Source: Microbacterium sp. MM2322
GTDB lineage: Bacteria; Actinomycetota; Actinomycetes; Actinomycetales; Microbacteriaceae
Length of the DNA: 64,000 nt
Assembly (NCBI RefSeq): GCF_964186585.1
Contig: NZ_OZ075067.1
Location: forward strand, 1,488,001 to 1,552,000
Direction: 5' to 3'
Shown: piece after piece, positions 1-15,153 of the stretch
Layout of the letters: every line of letters begins with the position of its first letter
How positions within the stretch are numbered: the first letter of the stretch is position 1
Made by a program: the position numbers and the translations under genes
Notes under the pieces: generated by a model
Seen by the model: only the letters and a program-made list of their open reading frames with translations
Told to the model about the DNA's origin: nothing
Database searches by the model: none

Positions 1-281
1 TCTACACCGTGTCCACGATGGGGATCACGGGGGAGCGGGCCGAACTGGATGCCGCTGCCCGCGCTCTCGTCGAACGCCTCCGTGCGCACGGTGTCGAGAA
101 CGCCTGCGTGGGCATCGGCATTTCGACGGCCGATCAGGTCGACGGTGTCCTGGACTACGCCGACGGCGCGATCGTGGGAACCGCGCTCGTCCGGGCTCTC
201 CGTGACGGCGGTGTGGCGGGGCTCGCCGCCACGGCGCGCGAGCTGTCTCGCGGCGCAGGGCCACAGTCCATCACCGCGTAG
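1..281 (+). CDS. trpA: Tryptophan synthase alpha subunit, C-terminal fragment
   Basis: Last ~92 codons of TrpA (the reading frame enters at base 3), cut by the window edge. The alpha subunit cleaves indole-3-glycerol phosphate to indole and glyceraldehyde-3-phosphate in tryptophan biosynthesis. The visible part has the YTVSTMGITGER loop and the phosphate-binding GIGIST segment followed by DGAIVGTALV, which are characteristic of the end of the alpha-subunit barrel. Its TAG stop (279-281) is also the start of the TAGACT -10 hexamer of lgt, so the genes are tightly packed. Trp genes are expected upstream of the window. Confidence 0.93.
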   Translation, partial: YTVSTMGITGERAELDAAARALVERLRAHGVENACVGIGISTADQVDGVLDYADGAIVGTALVRALRDGGVAGLAATARELSRGAGPQSITA

Positions 282-291
282 ACTCGCCGTC

Positions 292-1263
292 GTGACTTCT
301 GCAGCCCTCTCCGTCGTCGCGAGCATTCCCAGCCCGCCGATCAGTTCGTTCCAGCTCGGCCCGCTGACGATCCACTTCTATGCCCTCTGCATCCTGGCGG
401 GCATCGTCGTCGCGGCGTTCTGGACCAATCGCCGTCTTACGCAGCGCGGTGCCGAGCCGTGGGTGGTCATCGACATCTGCCTGCTCGCCGTGCCGCTCGC
501 CATCATCGGGGCGCGCATCTTCCACGTCCTCACCCACCCGGGGTTCTACTTCGGTGAGGACAAGGACATCTGGGCGATCTTCCGCATCTGGGAGGGTGGC
601 ATCGCCATCTTCGGCGCCCTCATCGGCGGTGCGATCGGCGCCTGGCTCGGCTGCAAGTGGAGCGGCATCCGCTTCTGGACCTTCGCCGACGCGCTCGCGC
701 CGGCGCTGTTGCTCGCCCAGGCGTTCGGCCGCTTCGGCAACTGGTTCAACCAGGAGCTGTACGGCCTGCCCACCGACCTCCCGTGGGGTCTGAAGATCGA
801 CTACCCGAACTCCGCCTGGCCGGCAGGACTTCCCGAGGACACCCTCTTCCACCCGACCTTCCTGTACGAGGTCATCTGGAACGTCATGGGCGTCATCATC
901 ATCGCCGCCGCCGGGCGTCGCTTCCGTCTGCAGTGGGGCCGCCTGTTCGGTTTGTACCTCGTCTGGTACTCCGCGGGGCGCATCGTCTGGGAGTCGATTC
1001 GCATCGATCCGAGCGAAGTCTTCCTCGGCCTCCGCACGAACGTGTGGGCCGCGATCTTCGGCGTCGTCGTGGGCCTGGCGATCATGATCGTGCAGAAGCG
1101 CCGTCACCCGGGCTGGGAGCCCTCGCCGTACCAGCCGGGTCGCGAGTGGACGCCTCCGGGCGGGGTACACTCGCAGGAAACCGATGACTTCGTGGACGTG
1201 AGCGCACCCCCCACGTCCGAAGAATCCTCCGACGGGGCCACAAGCTCCCTCACCACCCGATAG
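292..1263 (+). CDS. lgt: Prolipoprotein diacylglyceryl transferase
   Basis: Membrane enzyme that transfers diacylglycerol from phosphatidylglycerol to the lipobox cysteine of prolipoproteins. It has 323 aa from GTG 292 with several hydrophobic segments, an [10 protein letters not shown] segment and the Lgt signature [13 protein letters not shown] in the first half. A polar C-terminal tail of about 50 residues ([13 protein letters not shown] onward) follows the last membrane segment, as in other actinobacteria. GTG 292 is preferred to the upstream in-frame codons because those lie inside trpA, and because TAGACT (279-284) sits 7 nt before it, the layout of a leaderless start. Lipoprotein substrates in this window include the two ABC binding proteins; lnt is at 50.7-52.3 kb. 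Confidence 0.95.
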   Translation: MTSAALSVVASIPSPPISSFQLGPLTIHFYALCILAGIVVAAFWTNRRLTQRGAEPWVVIDICLLAVPLAIIGARIFHVLTHPGFYFGEDKDIWAIFRIWEGGIAIFGALIGGAIGAWLGCKWSGIRFWTFADALAPALLLAQAFGRFGNWFNQELYGLPTDLPWGLKIDYPNSAWPAGLPEDTLFHPTFLYEVIWNVMGVIIIAAAGRRFRLQWGRLFGLYLVWYSAGRIVWESIRIDPSEVFLGLRTNVWAAIFGVVVGLAIMIVQKRRHPGWEPSPYQPGREWTPPGGVHSQETDDFVDVSAPPTSEESSDGATSSLTTR

Positions 1264-1319
1264 CAGCACCACAGGGCCGACGTCGTCCCAGGTTGAGCAC
1301 CCATGTGAGGACGGTAGGC

Positions 1320-7383
<6,064 letters not shown>

Positions 7384-7426
7384 GCTGAGATCGTTCCCAA
7401 AATCTCTACCCGACGGAGCTATTTCT

Positions 7427-8875
7427 GTGAGACGCGCGAAGATCGTCGCCACTCTGGGTCCCGCCACCGAAAGCTACGAGATGGTTCGCGCCATCATCGA
7501 CGCTGGTGTGGACGTGACCCGCTTCAACCTCAGCCACGGCGACTACGCCGACCACGACGCCCGGCTGGCCAACGTGCGGAAGGCGTCTGAGGATGCCGGC
7601 CGTGCCGTCGCCGTCCTCGTCGACCTGCAGGGCCCCAAGATCCGGCTCGGCCGGTTCGCCGAGGGTCCCCACTTCCTCGCCGTCGGCGACGTGTTCAAGA
7701 TCACGACCGACGACATCCCGGGCACCAAGGAGATCGTCTCCACCACGTTCAAGGGCCTGCCCTCCGACGTGAATACGGGCGACTTCCTTCTGATCGACGA
7801 CGGCAAGGTCCGCGTCCAGGTGACCGGTGTCGAGGGCTCCGTCGTGACGACGGAGGTCATCGTCGCCGGGTACGTGTCCAACAACAAGGGCATCAACCTC
7901 CCGGGCGTCGCGGTCAACGTGCCGGCCCTGTCCGACAAGGACGAGGCGGACCTCCGCTGGGGTCTCCGCGCCGGCGCGGACATCATCGCGCTGTCGTTCG
8001 TGCGCAACGCCGCCGATGTGACGCGCGTGCACGAGATCATGGCGGAGGAGGGCCGGAAGGTCCCCGTCATCGCCAAGATCGAGAAGCCGCAGGCCGTCGA
8101 CGCGCTCGAGGAGATCATCGACGCCTTCGACGGCATCATGGTCGCCCGTGGCGACCTCGGTGTCGAGCTTCCTCTCGAGGCCGTCCCGATCGTCCAGAAG
8201 CGTGCCGTGGAGCTCTGCCGCCGGATGGCGAAGCCCGTCATCGTTGCGACGCAGATGCTCGAGACGATGATCGAGAACCCGGTGCCCACCCGCGCCGAGA
8301 CGAGCGACGTCGCCAACGCGGTCCTCGACGGTGCTGACGCGGTCATGCTCTCCGGTGAGACGAGCGTCGGCAAGCACCCCGTGGGAGTTGTCGAGACGAT
8401 GGCCCGCATCATCGATGCGACCGAGACCCACGGCCTCGAGCGCATCCCGCCGCTCACGGCCAAGCCGCGGACGCAGGGTGGCATCATCACCCTCGCCGCG
8501 AACGAGGTCGCCGAGTTCGTCGAGGCGAAGTACATCTGTCTCTTCACCGAGTCGGGCGACACCGCTCGTCGCATGTCGCGACTGCGCTCCGGCATCCCGA
8601 TGCTCGCCTTCACGATCGAGCCGGCGATCCGTCGCCGCATGGCGATGACGTGGGGCATCCAGTCGGCGCTCGTCGAGCACGTGGCCCACACGGACCTCAT
8701 GTTCCTCCAGGTCGACGACTACTTCCTGTCACGTGGCCTTCTGCAGGAAGGTGACAAGGTCGTCGTCATCTCCGGGTCCCCTCCCGGAATCATCGGCGCG
8801 ACCAACGACATCCGCATCCACAAGATCGGTGACGCCGTGCACGGCAAGGCCCCGATCTACAAGGCGGAGAGCTGA
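7427..8875 (+). CDS. pyk: Pyruvate kinase
   Basis: Final step of glycolysis: phosphoenolpyruvate plus ADP gives pyruvate and ATP. It has 482 aa from GTG 7427, with GGAG upstream. Motifs are IVATLGPAT at the N-terminus, the FNLSHG substrate loop, the active-site segment VPVIAKIEKPQAVD and MVARGDLGVELPLE. The C-terminal regulatory domain ends with VVISGSPPGIIG. Length and motif order are normal for bacterial enzymes. A strong hairpin terminator follows 19 nt after the stop. Confidence 0.97.
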   Translation: MRRAKIVATLGPATESYEMVRAIIDAGVDVTRFNLSHGDYADHDARLANVRKASEDAGRAVAVLVDLQGPKIRLGRFAEGPHFLAVGDVFKITTDDIPGTKEIVSTTFKGLPSDVNTGDFLLIDDGKVRVQVTGVEGSVVTTEVIVAGYVSNNKGINLPGVAVNVPALSDKDEADLRWGLRAGADIIALSFVRNAADVTRVHEIMAEEGRKVPVIAKIEKPQAVDALEEIIDAFDGIMVARGDLGVELPLEAVPIVQKRAVELCRRMAKPVIVATQMLETMIENPVPTRAETSDVANAVLDGADAVMLSGETSVGKHPVGVVETMARIIDATETHGLERIPPLTAKPRTQGGIITLAANEVAEFVEAKYICLFTESGDTARRMSRLRSGIPMLAFTIEPAIRRRMAMTWGIQSALVEHVAHTDLMFLQVDDYFLSRGLLQEGDKVVVISGSPPGIIGATNDIRIHKIGDAVHGKAPIYKAES

Positions 8876-8894
8876 TCGCAGACCCGTAATGCAC

Positions 8895-8924
8895 GAAACG
8901 GCGCCCCTTCGGGGGCGCCGTTTC
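8895..8924 (+). terminator. Intrinsic terminator after pyk
   Basis: A perfect 13-bp GC-rich stem (8895-8907 with 8912-8924) closed by a TTCG tetraloop, followed by a mixed GC/T tail rather than a long T run, as is usual in high-GC actinobacteria. It lies between pyk and the oppositely oriented tRNA-Leu and may serve both. Confidence 0.85.
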
Positions 8925-8928
8925 GCTG

Positions 8929-9015
8929 TGGTGCCGGTGGTGGGAGTCGAACCCACACGCCCTTTCGGGCAACCGAGTTTGAGTCGGTCGCGTCTGCCAT
9001 TCCGCCACACCGGCG
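8929..9015 (-). tRNA. tRNA-Leu (anticodon CAA)
   Basis: Read on the minus strand: a 7-bp acceptor stem GCCGGTG/CACCGGC with discriminator A, an anticodon loop CTCAAAC giving CAA, a long variable arm closed by GCCC/GGGC typical of class II tRNAs, a T-loop GGTTCGACTCC, and an encoded 3' CCA (TGG at 8929-8931 on the plus strand). It decodes UUG codons. Confidence 0.95.
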
Positions 9016-9071
9016 CGCGCCTCAACGACGATACCGCAGGATGCGGGTGCACCCTGGCCTAGGATGGACGA

Positions 9072-9695
9072 GTGACTGAGCAGGAACCCCCCATCGCCCC
9101 CCAGGCAGCCCCGGCTCCCCGACGCGTCGTCGTCGCGGAGGATGAGTCGCTGATCCGCCTCGACATCGTCGAGATCCTGCGTGACAGCGGCTTCGACGTG
9201 GTCGGCGAGGCGGGCGACGGCGAGACCGCAGTGCAGCTGGCCACCGAGCTTCGTCCCGACCTCGTCATCATGGACGTGAAGATGCCGATCCTCGATGGCA
9301 TCAGCGCCGCCGAGAAGCTCAGCAAGAACCACGTCGCGCCTGTCGTCCTCCTGACGGCGTTCAGCCAGAAGGAGCTCGTCGAGCGCGCGAGCGAGGCCGG
9401 TGCACTGGCGTACGTCGTGAAGCCGTTCACGCCGAACGACTTGCTGCCTGCGATCGAGATCGCGCTGGCGCGCTACGAGCAGATCATCACGCTCGAGGCC
9501 GAGGTCGCCGACATGGTCGAGCGCTTCGAGACGCGCAAGCTTGTCGACCGTGCCAAGGGTCTTCTCAACGAGAAGATGGGGCTGTCCGAGCCCGAGGCTT
9601 TCCGGTGGATCCAGAAGGCGTCGATGGACCGTCGCCTGACGATGCAGGACGTCGCCAAGGCGATCATCGAGCAGCTGGCGCCGAAGAAGTCCTGA
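9072..9695 (+). CDS. ANTAR-domain response regulator, PdtaR-like
   Basis: 207 aa. The N-terminal receiver domain has its acidic pocket in VVVAEDESL, phospho-acceptor Asp68 in VIMDVKMP, a Thr in LLTAF and a Lys in VVKPF. A short coiled linker follows (ALARYEQIITLEAEVADMV), then a C-terminal ANTAR RNA-binding domain with VDRAKGLLNEKMGLSEPEAFRWIQ. ANTAR proteins bind paired RNA hairpins and act as antiterminators; the closest family match I recognise is mycobacterial PdtaR (Rv1626), which works with kinase PdtaS. No kinase gene is adjacent. TAGGAT (9060-9065) lies 6 nt before the GTG start, a leaderless layout. Confidence 0.9.
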   Translation: MTEQEPPIAPQAAPAPRRVVVAEDESLIRLDIVEILRDSGFDVVGEAGDGETAVQLATELRPDLVIMDVKMPILDGISAAEKLSKNHVAPVVLLTAFSQKELVERASEAGALAYVVKPFTPNDLLPAIEIALARYEQIITLEAEVADMVERFETRKLVDRAKGLLNEKMGLSEPEAFRWIQKASMDRRLTMQDVAKAIIEQLAPKKS

Positions 9696-9700
9696 CGGCA

Positions 9701-10213
9701 ATGATCGACGAGCTCGAGCTTCCTGCGGAGCTCTCCGCTCGCCGCGGCGCGGTTCAGCTTCGGCGTGCGGCGACCGACGACCTTGACGTCGTCATGGGCC
9801 TGCTGTCGGACGACCCGGTCAGCTCCGGCCGAGGTGACGTGTCCGCCGCACAGGATCGGCCGCTGTACGCCGCCGCGCTCGACCGGACGCTGGCGGCAGC
9901 GGGCAACGACCTCCTCGTCGTCGAGACCGACGGCCGTGTCGTCGGCACCATGCAACTGACGGTGATCCCCGGAATGGCCCGCCGCGGCAGCACACGACTC
10001 CTCGTCGAGGCTGTGCGCGTGGCGAGCACGGAACGTTCCGGCGGTATCGGCGGCGCGATGATGACGTGGGTCGCCGAGGTCGCCGCCCCTGCGGTGGGGG
10101 CATCCATCGTGCAGCTGACCTCGGATGCCGCTCGTCTCGACGCCCACCGGTTCTACACCCGACTGGGATTCGTCGACTCGCACGTCGGCTTCAAGCTCGC
10201 CGTGCCGCGCTGA
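9701..10213 (+). CDS. GNAT family N-acetyltransferase
   Basis: 170 aa from ATG 9701, 5 nt after the pdtaR-like stop and probably co-transcribed with it. GNAT fold signs are the N-terminal VQLRRAATDDLDVVMGLL, the central beta strand LLVVETDGRVVGTMQLTVIPG, the acetyl-CoA loop RSGGIGGAMM in place of the usual R/QxxGxG/A, and a C-terminal TSDAARLDAHRFYTRLGFV. The acceptor substrate cannot be told from sequence. The coding region holds a chance GGAACGTTCC at 10030-10039. Confidence 0.88.
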   Translation: MIDELELPAELSARRGAVQLRRAATDDLDVVMGLLSDDPVSSGRGDVSAAQDRPLYAAALDRTLAAAGNDLLVVETDGRVVGTMQLTVIPGMARRGSTRLLVEAVRVASTERSGGIGGAMMTWVAEVAAPAVGASIVQLTSDAARLDAHRFYTRLGFVDSHVGFKLAVPR

Positions 10214-10220
10214 ATCCGGA

Positions 10221-10652
10221 TCAGGATGCCGGCAGGTCTCGCACCATGTTGGTGATGCGGACCGTCGAACAGCGCCGACCCTGATCGTCCGTCACGACGA
10301 TCTCGTGGACGGTGAGGCTCCGCCCCAGGTGCAGGGGAGTGCAGATGCCCGTCACCCAGCCCTCGGTCGCGGAGCGGGTGTGGGTCGCGTTGATGTCGAT
10401 GCCGACGGCCAGGCGGTCGGGCCCCGCGTGGAGGTTCGCGTGCATCGAGCCGAGCGACTCGCCGAGGACGACGTACGCGCCGCCGTGCAGGAGGCCCACC
10501 GGCTGCGTGTTGCCGGCGACCGGCATCCGTGCAACTGCTCGTTCGAGGGTGAACTCGACGAACTCGATGCCCATCTTCTCGGCGAGGGACCCCATGCCGC
10601 GACTGGTCACCCACGCGAGCGCGTCGGACGGAATTGGAGCAGTCTCGGACAT
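10221..10652 (-). CDS. PaaI-like hotdog-fold acyl-CoA thioesterase
   Basis: 143 aa, one hotdog domain. LLHGGAYVVLGESLGSM carries the HGG and downstream Glu of the PaaI/YbdB-type thioesterase active site, and the strand AVGIDINATHTRSATEGWVTG is the other family hallmark. It probably hydrolyses an aromatic or small acyl-CoA; in menaquinone-producing actinobacteria such genes are often linked to DHNA-CoA, but nothing nearby supports that here. It is divergent from polA across 82 nt. Confidence 0.88.
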   Translation of the reverse strand: MSETAPIPSDALAWVTSRGMGSLAEKMGIEFVEFTLERAVARMPVAGNTQPVGLLHGGAYVVLGESLGSMHANLHAGPDRLAVGIDINATHTRSATEGWVTGICTPLHLGRSLTVHEIVVTDDQGRRCSTVRITNMVRDLPAS

Positions 10653-10734
10653 GGCGGATCACCTTGCGGTCGGGCGGTGCCGGCCCGGCATCCGCGGGGA
10701 AGTCGATGTCGCAGGCCCGAACTAGGCTGGTCGG

Positions 10735-13362
10735 GTGAGCGACTCCGGAAAGCCTACTCTGCTCGTCGTCGACGGCCACTCGCTGGCCTACCGGGCGTTC
10801 TACGCCCTTCCCGTCGACAACTTCTCGACGAAGGACGGCCAGCACACGAACGGCATCTACGGCTTCCTGTCGATGTTCGTGAACCTCGTCAAGGCCGAGA
10901 AGCCGACGCACCTCGCCGTCGCGTTCGACACCTCGCGGCAATCGTTCCGCACGCGCGTCTACGAGGAGTACAAGGCGAACCGCTCCGAGTCGCCGGCCGA
11001 GTTCAAGGGTCAGATCCCGCTCCTGCAGGACTGTCTCGCGGCCATGGGCGTGCCCGTTCTCACCAAAGAGGACTTCGAGGCCGACGACATCCTCGCGACG
11101 CTCGCCACGCAGGGCATCGAGGGCGGGTTCCACGTCCTCGTGTGCTCGGGCGACCGTGACACGATCCAGCTCGTCACCGACGACGTCACTCTCCTGTACC
11201 CGAGCGTCCAGGGCGTCTCGCAGCTCAAGCGCTACACGCCCGACGCCGTCGTCGAGAAGTACGGCCTGCCGCCCGAGAACTACCCCGACATCGCCGCCCT
11301 CGTCGGTGAGACGAGCGACAACCTTCCCGGCGTACCGAAGGTGGGGGAGAAGACCGCGGTCAAGTGGATCACCCAGTTCGGCTCGCTCGACGCCCTCCTG
11401 GAGCGCGCGGACGAGATCAAGGGAGTCGTCGGCGGCAACCTCCGCGAGCACCTCGACGACGTCCGTCGCAACCGTCAGCTCAACCGCCTCCTGCGCGACG
11501 TCGAACTCGAGTACGCGCCGGAGGACCTCCTCATCCGTCCGCTCGACACGCAGGCGGTCCGCGACATCTTCGCGCGGCTCGAGTTCCGAACGCTCCTGCC
11601 GCGGGTGTTCGAGGCGTTCGACGCCACCGACGAGCCGCCCGCTCCCGAGGTCGCCGCACCCGAGCCGCAGCAGACGGATGCCGACGCCCTCGCCGCGTGG
11701 CTCGCCGAACAGTCTGGCGAACTCGCCCTCACGGTCGCCATGGCAGGAGGACTGCCGACCCGCGTCGGCGTCGCGACGTCGGAGGAGGTCCGCGAGGCGG
11801 CCTGGGACGACGCCGCGCGTGTGGCGCTCGCCCCCTGGCTCGAAAGCGACGCGCCCAAGATCATGACCGACGCCAAGCCGCAGGTGAAGGCGCTTCGCCG
11901 CGCCGGCGTGCGGCTCGGCGGACTCGCGTTCGACGTCCTGCTCGCCGGGTGGCTTCTGCGGCCGAGTCTTCCCGACAAGAACCTCGCCGACCTGGTCGAC
12001 CGCTACCTCGATGAGAAGCTGCCCGAGGCCGACCCGTCGCAGCTGGTTCCCGAGACCGAGGGTGCGACGCCCGGTCAGCTCGCCTGGTTCAGCCTGCGGG
12101 TCGCCGAGGCCGAGCGCGCGGAGCTGCCGGCATCCGTCTCGAGCGTTCTCGACGACATCGAGCTCCCCACCCTCGACGCCCTCGCCGACATGGAGCTCGC
12201 CGGCGTCTCGGTCTCCCGCGACAAGCTGTCGGGCTTCTCGGGCGAGCTCGCTGCTCGGGCCGACGCGATCGCGCAAGAGGCGTACGGGATCATCGGCCGC
12301 GAGGTGAACCTCGGCTCGCCCAAGCAGCTGCAGGAGGTCCTGTTCGAGCAGCTGGAGCTGCCCAAGACCCGCAAGACCAAGACGGGGTACTCGACGGATG
12401 CCGCGGTCCTTGCGGACCTGCAGGACTCCCACCCGCACCCGTTCCTCGGTCTGCTCTTGCAGCACCGCGAGGCGACCAAGCTCCGTCAGATCATCGAGTC
12501 GCTGACGGTCGGGATCGCCGACGACGGCCGCATCCACACGACCTACGTGCAGACCGGCAGCCAGACGGGGCGGCTCTCGAGCACCGATCCGAACCTCCAG
12601 AACATCCCGATCCGCAATGAGGAGTCGCGGCGCATCCGAGCCGCCTTCGAGGTCGGGCCGGAGTACGAGACACTCCTCACCGCCGACTACTCGCAGATCG
12701 AGATGCGGATCATGGCCCACCTGTCCGGCGACCCCGGGCTGATCGAGGCGTTCAACTCGGGCGAGGACCTGCACCGCTTCGTGGGTGCGCGGGTCTTCGG
12801 AGTCGAGCCCGCCGAGGTGACCTCGCCGATGCGCACGAAGGTCAAGGCGATGTCGTACGGCCTGGTGTACGGCCTGAGCGCGTTCGGCCTGTCGAAGCAG
12901 CTCCGCATCGAGCAGTCCGAGGCGAAGCAGCTCATGCTCGAGTACTTCGCACGCTTCGGTTCGGTGCGCGACTACCTGCGGTCGTCGGTCGAGCAGGCAC
13001 GTATCGACGGCTACACCGAGACGATCTTCGGCCGCCGTCGACCTTTCCCCGACCTGACCAGCCCCAACCGGGTCCTGCGCGAGAACGCCGAGCGTGCTGC
13101 TCTCAACGCTCCGATCCAGGGCAGTGCGGCCGACATCATGAAGATCGCGCTCGTCGAGATCCACAGCGACCTCCGCGATCAGGGGTTGTCATCCCGCGTA
13201 CTCCTGCAGATCCACGATGAGCTCGTGGTCGAGGTAGCGACAGGAGAGTGGGATGCCGTGGAGCAGATCGTCCGCACGCGAATGGGCGATGCGGCCGACC
13301 TGTCCGTCCCCCTCGACGTGCAGATCGGGCGCGGCAGCCACTGGGACGAAGCGGCTCACTGA
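10735..13362 (+). CDS. polA: DNA polymerase I
   Basis: 875 aa, acting in Okazaki-fragment processing and repair synthesis. N-terminal 5' nuclease: LLVVDGHSLAYRAFYAL, DRDTIQLV and the helix-hairpin-helix region NLPGVPKVGEKTA. C-terminal family A polymerase: motif A TADYSQIEMR, motif B RTKVKAMSYGLVYG, motif C LLQIHDELVVEV. The middle 3'-5' exonuclease-like domain lacks the Asp-x-Glu metal motif (the corresponding stretch reads SGELALTVAMAGG), so proofreading is probably absent, as in mycobacterial PolA. TAGGCT lies 6 nt before GTG 10735. Confidence 0.97.
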   Translation: MSDSGKPTLLVVDGHSLAYRAFYALPVDNFSTKDGQHTNGIYGFLSMFVNLVKAEKPTHLAVAFDTSRQSFRTRVYEEYKANRSESPAEFKGQIPLLQDCLAAMGVPVLTKEDFEADDILATLATQGIEGGFHVLVCSGDRDTIQLVTDDVTLLYPSVQGVSQLKRYTPDAVVEKYGLPPENYPDIAALVGETSDNLPGVPKVGEKTAVKWITQFGSLDALLERADEIKGVVGGNLREHLDDVRRNRQLNRLLRDVELEYAPEDLLIRPLDTQAVRDIFARLEFRTLLPRVFEAFDATDEPPAPEVAAPEPQQTDADALAAWLAEQSGELALTVAMAGGLPTRVGVATSEEVREAAWDDAARVALAPWLESDAPKIMTDAKPQVKALRRAGVRLGGLAFDVLLAGWLLRPSLPDKNLADLVDRYLDEKLPEADPSQLVPETEGATPGQLAWFSLRVAEAERAELPASVSSVLDDIELPTLDALADMELAGVSVSRDKLSGFSGELAARADAIAQEAYGIIGREVNLGSPKQLQEVLFEQLELPKTRKTKTGYSTDAAVLADLQDSHPHPFLGLLLQHREATKLRQIIESLTVGIADDGRIHTTYVQTGSQTGRLSSTDPNLQNIPIRNEESRRIRAAFEVGPEYETLLTADYSQIEMRIMAHLSGDPGLIEAFNSGEDLHRFVGARVFGVEPAEVTSPMRTKVKAMSYGLVYGLSAFGLSKQLRIEQSEAKQLMLEYFARFGSVRDYLRSSVEQARIDGYTETIFGRRRPFPDLTSPNRVLRENAERAALNAPIQGSAADIMKIALVEIHSDLRDQGLSSRVLLQIHDELVVEVATGEWDAVEQIVRTRMGDAADLSVPLDVQIGRGSHWDEAAH

Positions 13363-13393
13363 CGCGGAGCGTGCGACGCTCTACGCTCGAGGA

Positions 13394-15070
13394 ATGACCG
13401 ACGCACACCGCACACCCACTCCGATCGACGCGATCGCGGACCGCTGGGTGGACACGCTGGCAGAACTCTCCCCGAGTCTCGCGACCTACATCGGGCGCAC
13501 CGAGCACAACGGGCGACTGGACGACTTCTCGCCGGCGGGGCACGACCGTCTCGCCGACGCGGCAGCCGATACGCTGCGCGCCCTCCAGGCCGCGGACGCG
13601 GTCGACGACGTCGACGAGGTCACGAAGATGGACCTCTCCGCCGAGCTCGGCCTCCACCTCGACCTGCATGCGGCGAAGTCGCACCTCCGCGACATCAACG
13701 TGATCGCGTCGCCGTCGCAGGACATCCGAGCGGCCTTCGACCTCATGCCGACCGACACGGTCGAGGACTGGTCCGTCGTGGCCACGCGTCTCGCCGCGAT
13801 CCCCGAGGCCCTCGCCGGCTACGTCGAGTCACTGCGCCGGGGTGTGTCCGAAGGCGTCGTCCCCGCGCGTCGCCAGGTGCGAGAGGTCGTCACGCAGATT
13901 GCCCGCTACACGAGCGACACCGGCTTCTTCGCGACGTTCGTCGGCGATGCCGCCCCCGCCGAGGGGCACCTCCCCGCGTCCCTCGCTCGCGACCTCGCCG
14001 ACAACGCGGGGGCCGCTCGGGTCGCGTACGACCAGCTCGCGACGTTCCTCCGCGACGAGCTGGCACCGGCGGCATCCGATGTGGATGCCGTGGGCCGAGA
14101 GCTCTACCAGCTGCACTCGCGGCGATTCCTCGGCGCGACGATCGACCTCGACGAGACCTACGAGTGGGGTGTCGAGGAGCTCGCCCGGATGGTCGCGGAG
14201 CAGGAATCGATCGCCCACGAGATCAAGGCCGGCGCGACCGTCGAAGAGGCCGTCGCCTTCCTCGAGGAGGATGAGGCGCGCAAGCTCCGCGGTACCGAGG
14301 CGCTGCAAAAGTGGATGCAGGAGACCAGCGACCGTGCCGTCGAGGAGCTCGGGCGCACGCACTTCGACATCCCCGATCCGATCCGGCGGCTCGAGTGCAT
14401 GATCGCGCCCACCAACGAGGGCGGCATCTACTACACGGGTCCGACGGACGACTTCTCCCGGCCGGGCCGGATGTGGTGGTCGGTGCCGGAGGGCGTCGAC
14501 ACGTTCGACACCTGGCGCGAACTGACGACCGTGTACCACGAGGGCGTCCCCGGACACCACCTGCAGATCGCGCAGGCGGTCTACAACCGCACCGAGCTGA
14601 ACTCGTGGCGTCGACTGCTCGCCGGCTCGAGTGGGCATGCCGAGGGCTGGGCTCTGTACGCTGAGCGACTCATGGCGGAGCTCGGTTACCTCGACGACCC
14701 GGCCGACCGCCTGGGCATGCTCGACGGACAGCGGATGCGGGCTGCCCGTGTCGTCCTCGACATCGGCGTGCACCTGGGCAAGCCGCGTCTCGACGGCACC
14801 GGCGTCTGGGACGCCGACTACGCCCTCGAGTTCATGCGGCGGAACGTCAACATGTCCGACGAGTTCATCCAGTTCGAGGTGAACCGCTACCTCGGCTGGC
14901 CGGGACAGGCGCCCTCGTACAAGGTAGGACAGCGCATCTGGGAGCAGATCCGCGATGAGTCGGCTCAGCGTGGGGGCGCGGACTTCGACATCAAGCAGTT
15001 CCACATGCGGGCGCTCCGCCTCGGCGGTGTCGGTCTCGACACCCTGCGCGCCGCGCTCCGCGACGCCTGA
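13394..15070 (+). CDS. DUF885 family metallopeptidase-like protein
   Basis: 558 aa, DUF885. The family is thought to be zinc peptidase-like; the conserved signature here is VYHEGVPGHHLQIAQA, with HEGxPGHH resembling a gluzincin site, followed by GHAEGWALYAERL, which may give the third ligand. No signal peptide is seen, so the protein is likely cytoplasmic. The start ATG 13394 has TACGCT 6 nt upstream (leaderless layout), and the longer in-frame extension overlaps polA. Substrate unknown; the annotation is by family only. Confidence 0.85.
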   Translation: MTDAHRTPTPIDAIADRWVDTLAELSPSLATYIGRTEHNGRLDDFSPAGHDRLADAAADTLRALQAADAVDDVDEVTKMDLSAELGLHLDLHAAKSHLRDINVIASPSQDIRAAFDLMPTDTVEDWSVVATRLAAIPEALAGYVESLRRGVSEGVVPARRQVREVVTQIARYTSDTGFFATFVGDAAPAEGHLPASLARDLADNAGAARVAYDQLATFLRDELAPAASDVDAVGRELYQLHSRRFLGATIDLDETYEWGVEELARMVAEQESIAHEIKAGATVEEAVAFLEEDEARKLRGTEALQKWMQETSDRAVEELGRTHFDIPDPIRRLECMIAPTNEGGIYYTGPTDDFSRPGRMWWSVPEGVDTFDTWRELTTVYHEGVPGHHLQIAQAVYNRTELNSWRRLLAGSSGHAEGWALYAERLMAELGYLDDPADRLGMLDGQRMRAARVVLDIGVHLGKPRLDGTGVWDADYALEFMRRNVNMSDEFIQFEVNRYLGWPGQAPSYKVGQRIWEQIRDESAQRGGADFDIKQFHMRALRLGGVGLDTLRAALRDA

Positions 15071-15087
15071 CGCCCCGGGTTCGACGC

Positions 15088-15125
15088 CGTAGGGGGATGC
15101 CGGGAATAGTCGGCATCCCCCTACG
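15088..15125 (+). terminator. Intrinsic terminator after the DUF885 gene
   Basis: A perfect 15-bp inverted repeat, 15088-15102 with 15111-15125, with an 8-nt loop (GGAATAGT), followed by TTTAT. It ends 28 nt before the next start codon, so it isolates that gene from read-through. Confidence 0.85.
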
Positions 15126-15153
15126 TTTATGCATATGAATGAAAGGGGCGGAC

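Noticed and set aside
10030..10039. A third GGAACGTTCC palindrome
   Set aside because: It lies in the middle of the GNAT coding sequence with no promoter or regulated gene nearby; treated as a chance match.
10153..13164. A 1003-codon minus-strand open frame opposite polA
   Set aside because: Low-complexity Arg/Leu/Asp/Val-rich translation antisense to a certain gene; an artefact of GC-rich codon bias. Its last part only partly coincides with the thioesterase gene in another frame.
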